DNA from: JANRLT01 sp041736895
GTDB taxonomy: Bacteria > Planctomycetota > Planctomycetia > Pirellulales > JALHPA01
Assembly: GCA_041736895.1 (NCBI GenBank)
Contig: JBGSSS010000008.1
Location: 1-64,000 of the forward strand
DNA: 64,000 nucleotides
Direction: 5' to 3'
The translations under genes and the position numbers were made by a program. Within the stretch, counting starts at the first letter, position 1, and each line of letters opens with the position of its first letter. Below the pieces are notes generated by a model, which saw only the letters and a list, made by a program, of their open reading frames with translations, made no database searches and was not told where the DNA came from. This document shows, piece after piece, positions 38,301-44,625 of this stretch.

Positions 38301-38402
38301 GATACGGAGACCTCGCGTATCAAATATCTTTCCGCGACGCCGAAATCTTGAGAAACCAAACATGAAGTGCCCACTTTGTAAGTTCCAATCAGGACACATC
38401 AT
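32325..38402 (-). CDS. Giant surface protein: FG-GAP, Calx-beta and Ig-like repeats with C-terminal anchor
   Basis: A 2025-residue exported adhesin-like protein. The N-terminus has a basic stretch and VLENRHCLAP, the planctomycete leader-type LENR motif. Six or more FG-GAP/VCBS repeats follow (about 60-400), each ending in forms of LLGNGDGTF. Next come a CARDB-like segment, an F5/8-type-C-like domain (about 740-880), an SbsA-type Ig domain (about 985-1080), Calx-beta repeats (about 1290-1510) and Tandem-95/cadherin-like repeats (LEDSGVY). An Asp run (NDDDDDDRDRG) precedes a final membrane helix (WWWVGLGMSSLLGGIGYYTV) and a basic tail. The repeats suggest Ca2+ binding and adhesion. Start uncertain: MMCPDW at 38402 or MFGFSRF at 38363. 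Confidence 0.88.
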   Translation of the reverse strand: MMCPDWNLQSGHFMFGFSRFRRRGKIFDTRGLRIKKRRLFYEVLENRHCLAPVFLAPEDYNIAGQPHDLTQGDFNSDGRLDLAIANDSGGSVSVMLGQAYGGFSVPTNYATGTLALSVATADFDQDGDLDLVVANYGNSNISVLLGNGDGTFEAPGQFDVSLGSGPHYVAIADFDGDGKLDLGLANYDTNNLSIMKGNGDGSFTPSGSYFSGGRPVIIVSDDWNGDQKIDLAVVNSSDNTVSIFLGNGDGTFSSRLVLAVGGNPYGMASSDLNQDGLRDLVVTNRGSTVTVLLGNGDGTFRPQQTYSAGSGATSIAVGDFDADGNQDLIVANFGTSSLSLLLGNGDGTLQPALSIAVAGPQRSVVAGDFNGDQRTDFATAVQSLDKVSILYNVTPAAPDLAVSSVTGENLFVLQNASLSSAAASVALSNVNTGSGTINGFSTSNPLLTATIGQTFSGAGAVTPGSVISLTSTAANTTALGATVTYTTAAADINSANNTATVNVNVGNATLVDPLSYGPKLTASTPINGTTYRNLASNTLDTSLHQGATLGTAVGTTATILSYENLTGSDTDVTMAWQARRTGPMTRWVGSPSSPSPTNVNLVSDTVIVEGLYNVPGSYRDTDPFVIQMSYSEALLNGLESSYIANRQLSLVSFNEYLYNSPEQYYGWGKTIEGNSSGTETYYQSSWADAGSPLTVGSWGVDPTNNTVWAVVDHAGEFGVAALTSSVTPPQRINVAAGKPVTVADGSFSGASLSTLTDGITFTRGSPWQTDTVWWTGLSPTIEIDLQKPVMISAATLQADDNDAYQMDYRDALTGEWKRFWDVPNYDARIGGGMISRPDFPATDSEHYFTVPIAVAADKIRVRAASGDNLYSLSEISVFTTVSLKLAALSDTGISNSDRITNDATPTFEVTVSQAGTLSIDLNGDGQADPVDFGYGNTTSFSVPSAGVYTFTTPSLSDGSHVISARFAPLSEPAATDTLAVVIDTLGPKIISAVPGGDAAGVLSHFIVNLSEELGSPIANVQLTGPNGTIPVTITALSALTYRVEFLPQATAGAYELFVYNTGIRDLANNGLDQNENGVAEEAADFFHNIYTVGNSTGNLLWNGDAEQGSVAGPIISGYTPYSFPGWKVLGSSLNSTAGMLAQLYDEGNSGNINPTTPGPVDRGLLYFVGGYAGTTVSRQQLWLGEYAPSIDSGLFKYDLTGWLGGFLNHPDNAQVTLAFLDSQGQPLVGSATLAPVTEQDRNNLSGMLYREALDLDVPVGARQAIVTIAMERVLGTFNNAAVDNLQLTLRQAPNELLLTPVSGAIAENLANGKVSITLARTGDSTQPLTVSLQSSDTTELTVPAAVTFDAGQDSLTFDASVIRDGLVDGTQTVTITALSNGLVPGTSTISVVDSDLPLLSISLDKSQVSEGGSVLATITRNSNLYTALTVSLAEANSPSAVAQFELPAVTIPANAASVTVVINTLDDTLIEGPTNVTLSATAAEYSVASTNVNVLDNDLPPEPAIEVSVLEDSGYYFENSSTFLPGSYYVYSTEVTYSITSGDPNLFASPPKLVSDYYQQWKLEFTPQANANGVALVHAIFKDLAGDTLGEYDFYLEVKPVNDAPSFQAGGNVTVLEDSGVYHQSWASTFTAGPPNESSQQLTWDVTAARPELFSVQPTIDREGKLHFTPAPNAYGTTQVTVLLMDNGGTAHGGSDSAYATFTITIEPVPEPGPTITSIQYFAGTTPVSNPLLTPITSIVVAFDRVMTADGPGGVRTVANWDLTKDGKSIEDQIGTLIIVSEQGQPTQLQINFKEPLGAGEYVLVAEPAITDHSALHLGQTAEATRGAAKSFSFSITLTINDDDDDDRDRGVDDTDNGGTGNPTVPTNFTPPQILSLIIPALFGLPNPLNRIQASSAAPAPLPLPQIPIIVSFNNGVIGATYLTVTPEQPEIAITGLGTSFITSTLPELTLDEEGDEFLTREEAKNRMLVILQPVPALPSQAEPQQAAVFPWWWVGLGMSSLLGGIGYYTVQRRLASRTKRIPLT

Positions 38403-38938
38403 TTTGACCAGGATTTGCTAGTCATGCAACGAAAAACTAGCCAAGTCGCCGCAATTTCTGCTCATTTCGCTCTGAGGTCAAACTTTGCCAAACCGCTGCA
38501 CTCGACGCTCCCGGAATTGTCGATCACGATAAACGGGTTCCCTGGCCTGCCCCTGCCAGGGGACCCCAACCTCTCGATCTCAGCAGGAATATTCCGCTGT
38601 AAAAAATTGTTGTTGCCGCCAGTTAAGGATCATGCGGGCATTCGATCTCGGTTGTCATGATGAGTAACGGTGTCTATCAGAAAAGCGCACGCTGAATTTT
38701 GGAAATTATCACCGGAGCTCGTGATTCCCGCCGAATTCTGGCAATCTGTCGCTAAAAAAATTGCCTTCGCTTGCTTAGATCGTAGGTCTTTGATGTTCGA
38801 CGGTCTGGAATTCTTGTTCCGGAGCAAGCCACAAGTTAGATTCGCAGCATTGATTACCCGCAACCGCGCGGCGATCCCGGGTTGCTCGCAGTTGGCATTT
38901 AGCAACGATCCAAATAAGATTTATTTGAAAGGGCAGAA
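38403..38938. other. 536-bp divergent intergenic region
   Basis: It separates the giant surface-protein gene (minus) from the ECF sigma gene (plus). Short open frames exist on both strands, but none has a convincing start, composition or family. It probably contains the promoters of both units. No repeat, sigma54 site or RNA gene was recognised. Confidence 0.4.
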
Positions 38939-39565
38939 ATGGATAACGCCGAATTGCTCGAATTGATTCACCGTGCCTGTGCCGGCTCGCCAGATGCGAC
39001 GAATCGAGTCATTGGGCATTACATCGAACGATTGCAACGATACATGACCGGCTTGACTAAAGGGCAGTCCGTCGGCAATTTGACGGTGGATGATCTCGTG
39101 CAAAACGTGATGTTCAAATGCATGCGCTCGTTGAAAGGAAAGACTTTCCCCGCCGTCGAGGCGTTTCAGGATTGGCTGTTCAAAATTGCAAAAACGGCGT
39201 TCCTGGACGCCATCCGCAAAGCCAATCGACTGGGGGAGAAACCAAATCTTCAAGCCCCCACGCCGCCGCCGAACGCCAGCGCTTCGCTGATGGAGTTGTA
39301 CGACCAAGTCTCCGACAGCCTCCCCACGGCGAGCGTGATCTACTCGCGCCACGAAGGAGTCAGAGCGCTGCTCGCCGCCATTGATCGCTTGCAGCCCGAA
39401 ATTTATCGAATTGCTGTCGAGCGATATTATTTGCAGGGGCAAACGCTCCAGGAAATTGCCGCCCCGCTGCAAAAAACACCTGATGCGGTGCGCGCGATGC
39501 TCAATCGCGCGATTCAAAAGCTCCGCGACGAAATCGGCGGCAGTTCGATTCCCGGCATCTATTAA
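38939..39565 (+). CDS. ECF-type RNA polymerase sigma factor
   Basis: A 208-residue sigma-70-family regulator. Region 2 reads LTVDDLVQNVMFKCMRSL (about 47-64) with WLFKIAKTAFLDAIRKANR; region 4 reads RIAVERYYLQGQTLQEIAAPL and ends with a recognition helix DAVRAMLNRAIQKLRDEI. The linker of about 40 residues is longer than average. AAGGGCAG precedes the ATG. It is divergent from the surface protein-kinase-CHAT unit. ECF factors linked to Ser/Thr kinases are a known planctomycete theme, so phosphorylation-based control by the neighbouring kinase is an attractive inference; no anti-sigma gene is adjacent. Confidence 0.9.
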   Translation: MDNAELLELIHRACAGSPDATNRVIGHYIERLQRYMTGLTKGQSVGNLTVDDLVQNVMFKCMRSLKGKTFPAVEAFQDWLFKIAKTAFLDAIRKANRLGEKPNLQAPTPPPNASASLMELYDQVSDSLPTASVIYSRHEGVRALLAAIDRLQPEIYRIAVERYYLQGQTLQEIAAPLQKTPDAVRAMLNRAIQKLRDEIGGSSIPGIY

Positions 39566-39689
39566 ACAGGGCAACACTTGCTTGAATAGAAACCAAGTCG
39601 CCGCTCATAAAAAACAGCGATTTCACCGTCATCAATTAGTAGAATTTTTGATCCAGCAACTCATGTCATTGGCTGAATTATCGCGTTCC

Positions 39690-40916
39690 CTAAGTTTTCA
39701 ATTGCAAATAGAACGTCGTGCCGCGGCCCAATTCCGAAGTCGCCGAGACCTTGCCTTCCATTTGCTCGATCAACGATTTGGTGAAGTAGAGCCCTAAACC
39801 GGAACCAGGCTCGTCATATTGAATGCGCAGCCGGCGGAAAGGAATAAAGAGATGCTGTAACTCTTCGGGCGGAATGCCTGGGCCGGTGTCGGCAATAGAC
39901 AAGATGCAACTCCCCGGCTGGACTTCGAGATTGACGCGAATTTTGCCCGCGGTATCGGGAGCGATGAACTTGGCCGCATTGGAAAGCACGTTGTAAATCG
40001 CTTCCCGCAATTTCACTTGATTCCCGATCACCGTCACCTTGAGCGGCACGGCTTGGAGCTCGATGTCTTTGGCGTCGATGATCGGGCGCACGCGATCCAA
40101 CGCCTCTTGAAAGGGCCGCTCCAACAAGACGAGCTGTTGATCGTCTTTGGACTGTAGGGAAATCGATGTTTCCAGCAATTCATCGATGGTATGACTCATG
40201 CGAAAGGTGCGATTTCGCGCGGCGGTGATCATCTCGGCGGCCCCCGCCGGCAATTGCGGCCCAAATTCATCGAGAACTTCGTCGCACAAATTTGCCACGG
40301 TGGCCAAGGGTGTTTTCAAATCGTGCGAGGTCAATTGCGCAAAGAGCCGCAGCTCGGCATTCGCTTGCCAGAGCATTTCCAGCGCTTTTCGGAGATTGTC
40401 CGCGCCGCGGCTGAAATAGGCTTCCACCGTCAAGCCTATATCCAACAGCACCGCGCCAATGAGATTCACCACGCGCGGCAAGAACGGCTTGTCGGCCAAA
40501 CCATCTTGCTGGGCGAGCAGTTCAAAAACATCGCGCAAATATAATTTGTAAGCGCCAAGAAACGAATGCGGGTCGATTCCCAATTGCGCGTGAACATCGC
40601 CGACGCGCAAGCGATCGGCCAAGTAGCGATCGTCCCAATCCGCCTCGAGCATCGACTCGAGATGTTTTTGCTGAGCCAGCTTCAACCGGCTGACGACCTG
40701 CGGATCGTTCAAGAACCGAGACGTCTGCGGAAACTTGAAAAGATGTGAGTAAAACCGCTCGATGATTTGCGCGCTGTGGGGTTGTACAAGGCGCAGGATC
40801 TCATGCAGTTGCCCGCGGCTGCTTTCATCCAACTCGAGAAAGGCCAAATGCTCGGCCAGACTCCGTTCGGTGATGAAATGGAATTGATCTTCCGATTCGA
40901 AAGAGGACGATTGCAT
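39690..40916 (-). CDS. Globin-coupled sensor histidine kinase
   Basis: A 408-residue soluble kinase. Residues about 15-170 form a sensor-globin/protoglobin domain: RLRVGDVHAQLGIDPHSF aligns with the F-helix region of HemAT-type sensors and places the proximal heme His at H109. The HisKA segment is LTSHDLKTPLATV, with H198 as phospho-acceptor. The HATPase has NVLSNAAKF, DTGPGIP, and GSGLGLYFTKSLIE. No membrane helix is present, so it senses a diffusible ligand (O2, NO or CO) in the cytoplasm. It follows the NtrC-type regulator gene on the same strand, separated by 146 bp holding a hairpin repeat. These two form the obvious cognate pair. Confidence 0.92.
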   Translation of the reverse strand: MQSSSFESEDQFHFITERSLAEHLAFLELDESSRGQLHEILRLVQPHSAQIIERFYSHLFKFPQTSRFLNDPQVVSRLKLAQQKHLESMLEADWDDRYLADRLRVGDVHAQLGIDPHSFLGAYKLYLRDVFELLAQQDGLADKPFLPRVVNLIGAVLLDIGLTVEAYFSRGADNLRKALEMLWQANAELRLFAQLTSHDLKTPLATVANLCDEVLDEFGPQLPAGAAEMITAARNRTFRMSHTIDELLETSISLQSKDDQQLVLLERPFQEALDRVRPIIDAKDIELQAVPLKVTVIGNQVKLREAIYNVLSNAAKFIAPDTAGKIRVNLEVQPGSCILSIADTGPGIPPEELQHLFIPFRRLRIQYDEPGSGLGLYFTKSLIEQMEGKVSATSELGRGTTFYLQLKT

Positions 40917-40975
40917 GGACGTTGCGCACGGGTGTAGGACCAGAATGTCAGCGTCCGATTATAACCGAGTTTATT

Positions 40976-41040
40976 GTAGCCCGTAGCGTTAGCGAGGGCG
41001 ACAAAAAACACAAGACACCCTTGCTTACGCTGCGGGCTAC
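40976..41040. repeat. Hairpin repeat of the AGCCCG-AGCGTAAGC family, copy 2
   Basis: Inverted arms of 25 bp (40976-41000 and 41016-41040) match at 21 of 25 positions, with a 15-nt A-rich loop. The sequence starts GTAGCCCGTAGCGTTAGCGA. It sits between the response-regulator and kinase genes and may affect relative expression of the two. Confidence 0.8.
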
Positions 41041-41062
41041 TATTGGGATCGGCGCATCTCTA

Positions 41063-42445
41063 CTAGCTCACCTTTCCCGGAGGCCGCGCAAAGAGCTGGT
41101 GCAAATCGTATTTGTCCATCAGCCGGTACAAACTGCGCCGCGCAATTCCCAAGGCCCGCGAGGCTCGAGCTTTGTTCCCGTTTTCCCGGCGCAAGACCTC
41201 CAAGACATGAGAGCGTTGCAGATCGGCCAGCTTTTCGCTTTCTTCCTTACCCTCGGCGGGGTTCGCCGCGATGGCCGTTTTTTGCGCCGAGTTGAGAACC
41301 TCGGAGGGCAGATCTTCGTATTCGATCGTGTTATCCTCGGACATCACCTTGGCCCGCTCCAAAGTATTGATCAACTGCCGCACGTTGCCCGGCCAGGAAA
41401 AGGCTTGCAGCGCCTCCATTGCACGGGGCACGATCTGCCATTCGCTTCCGAGGAAATGCCGGACCAAGATCGGAATGTCGCCACTGCGATTTCGGAGCGG
41501 CGGCAACTCCAGCGATAACACGTTCAAACGATAATACAGATCTTCGCGAAAGCGGCCCGCGGCGGCTTCCGCATGCAAATTGCGATTCGTTGCGGCCAAG
41601 ACGCGCACATCGACACGCCGCTCTTTGATGCTGCCGATTCGGCGCAGCGAACCGTCTTCCAAGACCCGCAACAATTTGGCTTGCAGCGTCGGGGCCAATT
41701 CCCCAATCTCATCGATAAAGAGCGTGCCGCCATCCGCCACTTCGAATAGCCCTTGCTTCTGGCTGGCCGCCCCGGTGAAGGAACCTTTTTCATGGCCAAA
41801 GAATTCACTTTCCAACAGCAACTCCGGCACCGCCGCGCAATTGACGACGATCAGCGGTTTCTCCGCGCGGGCGCTTTGCCGATGTATTTCGCGCACGACC
41901 AATTCCTTGCCCGTACCGCTCTCCCCCTGAATCAAAACGGGCTTGTCGGTGCCGGCGACGCGCTGGATCATACGACACAGTTCCAACATCGGGGGCGATT
42001 CGCCGATCATCAATGGCTGTCGCTGCTGTCGTTCGAGCACTTGTTTGAGCTGTTGATTTTCTTTACGGAGCAAGCGCCGCTCGTAAGCCTTTTCCAGAAG
42101 GATCTCTAACTCCGCCAGCGCAAACGGCTTGGTGAGATAATCGTAGGCACCGAGTTTCATCGCCCGCACGGCGGATTCGATCGACCCTTGGCCGGTGAGC
42201 ATGACGACTTCGACTTCGGCATGATTGGCTTTGATCTTTTCGAGGACTTCGATCCCGCCGATTCCGGGCATCACCAGGTCCAGCACGACGACATCGAACT
42301 CGCGCCGGCCGAGCAACTTCAAGGCTTCATCCCCGCAGGCCGCTTCGTGGACCGAATACCCGCGGCGGAGAAATCGCCGAGCGACAGTCCCGCGAAAGTC
42401 AGGATCATCGTCAACCAGCAGCAGTTCGATAGGCTTGTCGGACAC
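41063..42445 (-). CDS. NtrC-family sigma54-dependent response regulator
   Basis: A 460-residue activator with three modules. The receiver (1-125) has DDD (12-14), phospho-acceptor D56 in VVVLDLVMPG, and K107 in YLTKPF. The AAA+ domain (about 145-375) has GESGTGKE (174-181) and GGTLFIDEIGEL (239-250). Its sigma54-contact loop is GSFTGA (221-226), a one-residue variant of GAFTGA. A Fis-type helix-turn-helix ends the protein (NKARASRALGIARRSLYRLM). It is upstream of the globin-coupled kinase. Two sigma54-type promoters in this window (42871 and 53033) with shared upstream dyads are its likely targets. Confidence 0.95.
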   Translation of the reverse strand: MSDKPIELLLVDDDPDFRGTVARRFLRRGYSVHEAACGDEALKLLGRREFDVVVLDLVMPGIGGIEVLEKIKANHAEVEVVMLTGQGSIESAVRAMKLGAYDYLTKPFALAELEILLEKAYERRLLRKENQQLKQVLERQQRQPLMIGESPPMLELCRMIQRVAGTDKPVLIQGESGTGKELVVREIHRQSARAEKPLIVVNCAAVPELLLESEFFGHEKGSFTGAASQKQGLFEVADGGTLFIDEIGELAPTLQAKLLRVLEDGSLRRIGSIKERRVDVRVLAATNRNLHAEAAAGRFREDLYYRLNVLSLELPPLRNRSGDIPILVRHFLGSEWQIVPRAMEALQAFSWPGNVRQLINTLERAKVMSEDNTIEYEDLPSEVLNSAQKTAIAANPAEGKEESEKLADLQRSHVLEVLRRENGNKARASRALGIARRSLYRLMDKYDLHQLFARPPGKVS

Positions 42446-42652
42446 GGGGATGAACTTTCAAGGACTCGTGGAATGCCCAACCATTCAGGCTTCGAGGACA
42501 GCCGTAAAGAAATATGCAATGCAGCTTAGGTGCCAATGACGCCGTGGCCTCATTTTAATCGGGCGGTTTGGCCTTTTCCTAGAGAATCTGTCCTGCCCCC
42601 TCGAACCGCGAAATGCTTGCGCCAGGAAAATCAACCCGCGCAGCGCAGGCCT

Positions 42653-42688
42653 GTGCGGATACGCTCACTTGCGCGTGCGGGATCGCAC
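42653..42688. promoter_or_regulatory. Paired dyads, candidate activator sites upstream of the usp operon
   Basis: GTGCGGATACGCTC (42653-42666) and GTGCGGGATCGCAC (42675-42688; extended dyad CGTGCG-ggat-CGCACG) have centres 22 bp apart, about two helical turns. They are about 216-238 bp upstream of the predicted sigma54 start. The same pattern precedes the oxidase operon. Binding by the NtrC-type regulator is inferred. Confidence 0.5.
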
Positions 42689-42739
42689 GGCTCATGCTTG
42701 GCGCTTCGCAATGCCGGCCACCGCGCTGAGTACTTGCAG

Positions 42740-42758
42740 AATATCTTTAACAGATATT
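42740..42758. repeat. Perfect 7-5-7 inverted repeat
   Basis: AATATCT-ttaac-AGATATT lies about 148 bp upstream of the predicted sigma54 start of the usp operon. It could be another regulator site. No matching copy was seen upstream of the oxidase operon. Confidence 0.5.
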
Positions 42759-42870
42759 ACTTCAGTCCTAGTAGTAAAATCGCTGTAACTGCTGGTTTTA
42801 ACGTTTTTTCTGAGATGTCCCGCAGAGGATTTATTTTAACGCGATCAACCTGGCTCCAAGCAGCGTCTCG

Positions 42871-42886
42871 TGGCATTAACTTTGCA
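42871..42886 (+). promoter_or_regulatory. Sigma54 (-24/-12) promoter of the usp operon
   Basis: TGGCAT-N5-TTGCA matches the consensus TGGCAC-N5-TTGCW with exact spacing; only the sixth base differs. The predicted start is near 42897, giving a leader of about 76 nt to the ATG at 42973. The adjacent NtrC-type activator gene supports the call. Confidence 0.75.
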
Positions 42887-42972
42887 AATGGTTCTAGCGT
42901 TAAACAAAAGCCCGAAGCGAATGAATAACGTCTCCGCTCGCCATGGGCCGCGATAATCGAAGGAGGTGTGCC

Positions 42973-43419
42973 ATGATCCTGAAAACGATTCTCTTCCCCA
43001 CTGATTTTTCGGACACGAGCAGAACGGCGTTTGACTACGCCGTCGAATTTGCCCGCGGATCGAACGGCAGACTGTTGATCGTGCATGTGCAAGAACCGAT
43101 TCACCCCATGGTTGGCGGGGAACTGGCGTACTTGCCGGCATTGGATACGGATCCAGTGCATTTGGCGGCACTGCTGCACAAGATTGTGCCCAACGACCCC
43201 CAAGTCACCTACGCGCATCAGCTTGTCCAAGGAGATCCGGCCACCGAGATCGTGAACTTGGCCAAAGCCGAACATGCCGACTTGATTGTCATTGGCACGC
43301 ACGGCCGCACCGGGGTCACGCGGCTGCTGATGGGAAGTGTCGCGGAACAAGTTCTGCGCCGCGCCCCGTGCCCGGTTTTGGCCGTCAAAGAACCGGCTGC
43401 GAAACCGGTTCCGGCATAA
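42973..43419 (+). CDS. Universal stress protein (UspA family)
   Basis: A 148-residue cytoplasmic UspA-fold protein. It starts MILKTILFPTDFSDTSR and contains the ATP-binding signature GTHGRTGVTRLLMGSVAEQV (G-x2-G-x9-GS) near residues 113-132, followed by CPVLAVKEP. The ATG at 42973 is chosen because AGGAGGTG lies 5 bp upstream; an ATG at 42943 lacks one. Such proteins accumulate during low-oxygen or growth-arrest stress in many bacteria. It is the first gene after the sigma54 promoter and probably co-transcribed with the next two genes. Confidence 0.93.
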   Translation: MILKTILFPTDFSDTSRTAFDYAVEFARGSNGRLLIVHVQEPIHPMVGGELAYLPALDTDPVHLAALLHKIVPNDPQVTYAHQLVQGDPATEIVNLAKAEHADLIVIGTHGRTGVTRLLMGSVAEQVLRRAPCPVLAVKEPAAKPVPA

Positions 43420-43505
43420 GGCTCCGTTTTTGAAAATGCACTGCAAACACTGGCAGCGGCAGAATGTTTCTTCGCCGTCCGCCATTTCTAAGAAGGAGAA
43501 ATAAC

Positions 43506-43976
43506 ATGAACGTCTATCCCATGAACGAAGAAGTGGTCCTCAGCCACCTGACCGCGGAACAACGGCACTTGCATTGCCGATTGCAAAAGCTGCAAAAACT
43601 GTTTACCACGGAAAACAACGAACTCCCCACGCCTGCCAGAATGAACGAACTGCATCGCGAATTGGCCGAACTCCGGCGACAGCTCGGCGAGCTGTATCGG
43701 CAGGAGGAAGAAGGCGGCTTGCTCGAAGAAGCCATCGCGCAACGCCCGACGATCGGCCCGCACGTCACCGCGCTGAACCACGAGCATCCCGAGTTGCTAG
43801 CGGAAACTGACCGGCTCATGATCTATAGCCAAGGGACACCTGTCACCCAGGAATTCTGGCAAGTTCTGGGCGAGCAGTATCACGCGCTGAAGCGAAAACT
43901 TTGCGAACACGAACTGCAAAGCACACGCTTGGTGCAAGCCGGATTCAACTTTGATTGCCATGATTTGTTAGACTGA
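43506..43976 (+). CDS. Hemerythrin-like helical-bundle protein
   Basis: A 156-residue, charged, all-helical protein starting after an AAGGAG ribosome-binding site. Helix landmarks follow a HHE-type hemerythrin plan: AEQRHLHCRLQKLQ, LYRQEEEGGLLEEAI, LNHEHPELLAETDRL and LCEHELQSTRLV. The second motif would be HxxxE in a canonical member but has Tyr in the His position, so metal binding may be partial or lost. The assignment is tentative. Location between a universal stress protein and a c-type cytochrome under a sigma54 promoter fits an oxygen, NO or iron-stress role. Confidence 0.6.
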   Translation: MNVYPMNEEVVLSHLTAEQRHLHCRLQKLQKLFTTENNELPTPARMNELHRELAELRRQLGELYRQEEEGGLLEEAIAQRPTIGPHVTALNHEHPELLAETDRLMIYSQGTPVTQEFWQVLGEQYHALKRKLCEHELQSTRLVQAGFNFDCHDLLD

Positions 43977-44024
43977 ACGGAGCAATTCCAGGAACAGTTT
44001 TCTAGCCCCATCGGAGTCTTGAAG

Positions 44025-44435
44025 ATGCCGAAGATATTTTGGATCGGTTCAGCGTTCGCTCTCAGCCTTGGTGCCGGCATGCTGTGCTTGGCCCAACCCA
44101 AGGCCGAGGGTGCCAAATTGAGTGACTTTATGCGGGTCAAGCTCAAACACTCGCAGGATATCCTCGCCGGCTTGGTGACCGAAGACTTGGATAAAGTTGC
44201 CAAAGGAGCCCAGGAGCTGAGCTTGCTAAGCCAAGCCGAAAGCTGGCAAGTTTACCAAACCGAAGGCTATCTGCAGCACAGCAAAGAGTTTCGCCGCGCG
44301 GCCGATGCCCTGCGCGACGCGGCGAAAGCCAAGAACATCGATGCCGCGACGCTAGCGTATGTGGACACTACGATGAAATGCATGACCTGTCACAAGTACG
44401 TTCGCGATGTGCGCATGGCCGAGTTGCCAAAGTAA
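44025..44435 (+). CDS. Small exported c-type cytochrome (cytochrome c'-like)
   Basis: A 136-residue exported protein with a signal peptide (MPKIFWIGSAFALSLGAGML, cleavage near AQP). It is mostly helical and has one heme-attachment motif, MKCMTCHKYVRD, near the C-terminus (CMTCH at about residues 117-121). A four-helix bundle with a C-terminal CxxCH is the cytochrome c'/class II layout. Many cytochromes c' bind NO. The ATG at 44025 is preferred over an in-frame TTG at 44019. It is the third gene after the sigma54 promoter; a stress or NO-related electron-transfer role is inferred. Confidence 0.78.
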   Translation: MPKIFWIGSAFALSLGAGMLCLAQPKAEGAKLSDFMRVKLKHSQDILAGLVTEDLDKVAKGAQELSLLSQAESWQVYQTEGYLQHSKEFRRAADALRDAAKAKNIDAATLAYVDTTMKCMTCHKYVRDVRMAELPK

Positions 44436-44530
44436 TCATTATCTATTGACCAACTGTGGGGTGATGCGGGTCCGGTAGGCGAGATGCCAAAGAGGAGTGA
44501 TGGTTCCCTTTGGCGACCCGCCATTTTTAG

Positions 44531-44592
44531 CAGCCCGACGCGTAAGCGAGGGAGAGTCGCTCATAAAAAACTCCGCAGCTTACGCGGCGGGG
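44531..44592. repeat. Hairpin repeat of the AGCCCG-AGCGTAAGC family, copy 3
   Basis: CAGCCCGACGCGTAAGCGAG and a downstream inverted segment CTCCGCAGCTTACGCGGCGG form an imperfect hairpin with an A-rich loop. It lies between the convergent ends of the cytochrome gene and the oxidase operon. Confidence 0.65.
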
Positions 44593-44625
44593 ACAAAATT
44601 CCTACCCGTTTGCGGCTGCGCCGCG

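Larger units (their letters stand above)
42446..42972. other. 527-bp regulatory region between the response regulator and usp genes
   Basis: No gene is supported here. It contains two GTGC-N6-GCNC dyads (42653-42688), the perfect inverted repeat AATATCT-ttaac-AGATATT (42740-42758), a sigma54-type promoter (42871-42886) and a strong ribosome-binding site for the stress-protein gene. Because the response-regulator gene diverges from it, autoregulation from the same sites is possible. Confidence 0.6.

Noticed and set aside
38670..38966. 98-codon frame overlapping the ECF sigma start
   Set aside because: It overlaps the sigma gene in a different frame and has no ribosome-binding site or recognised motif.
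42530..42928. 132-codon frame covering the usp promoter region
   Set aside because: It would include the sigma54 promoter and the dyads, and has no convincing start or domain.
43451..43466. TGGCAG-containing sequence before the hemerythrin-like gene as a second sigma54 promoter
   Set aside because: There is no TTGC element at the required distance.
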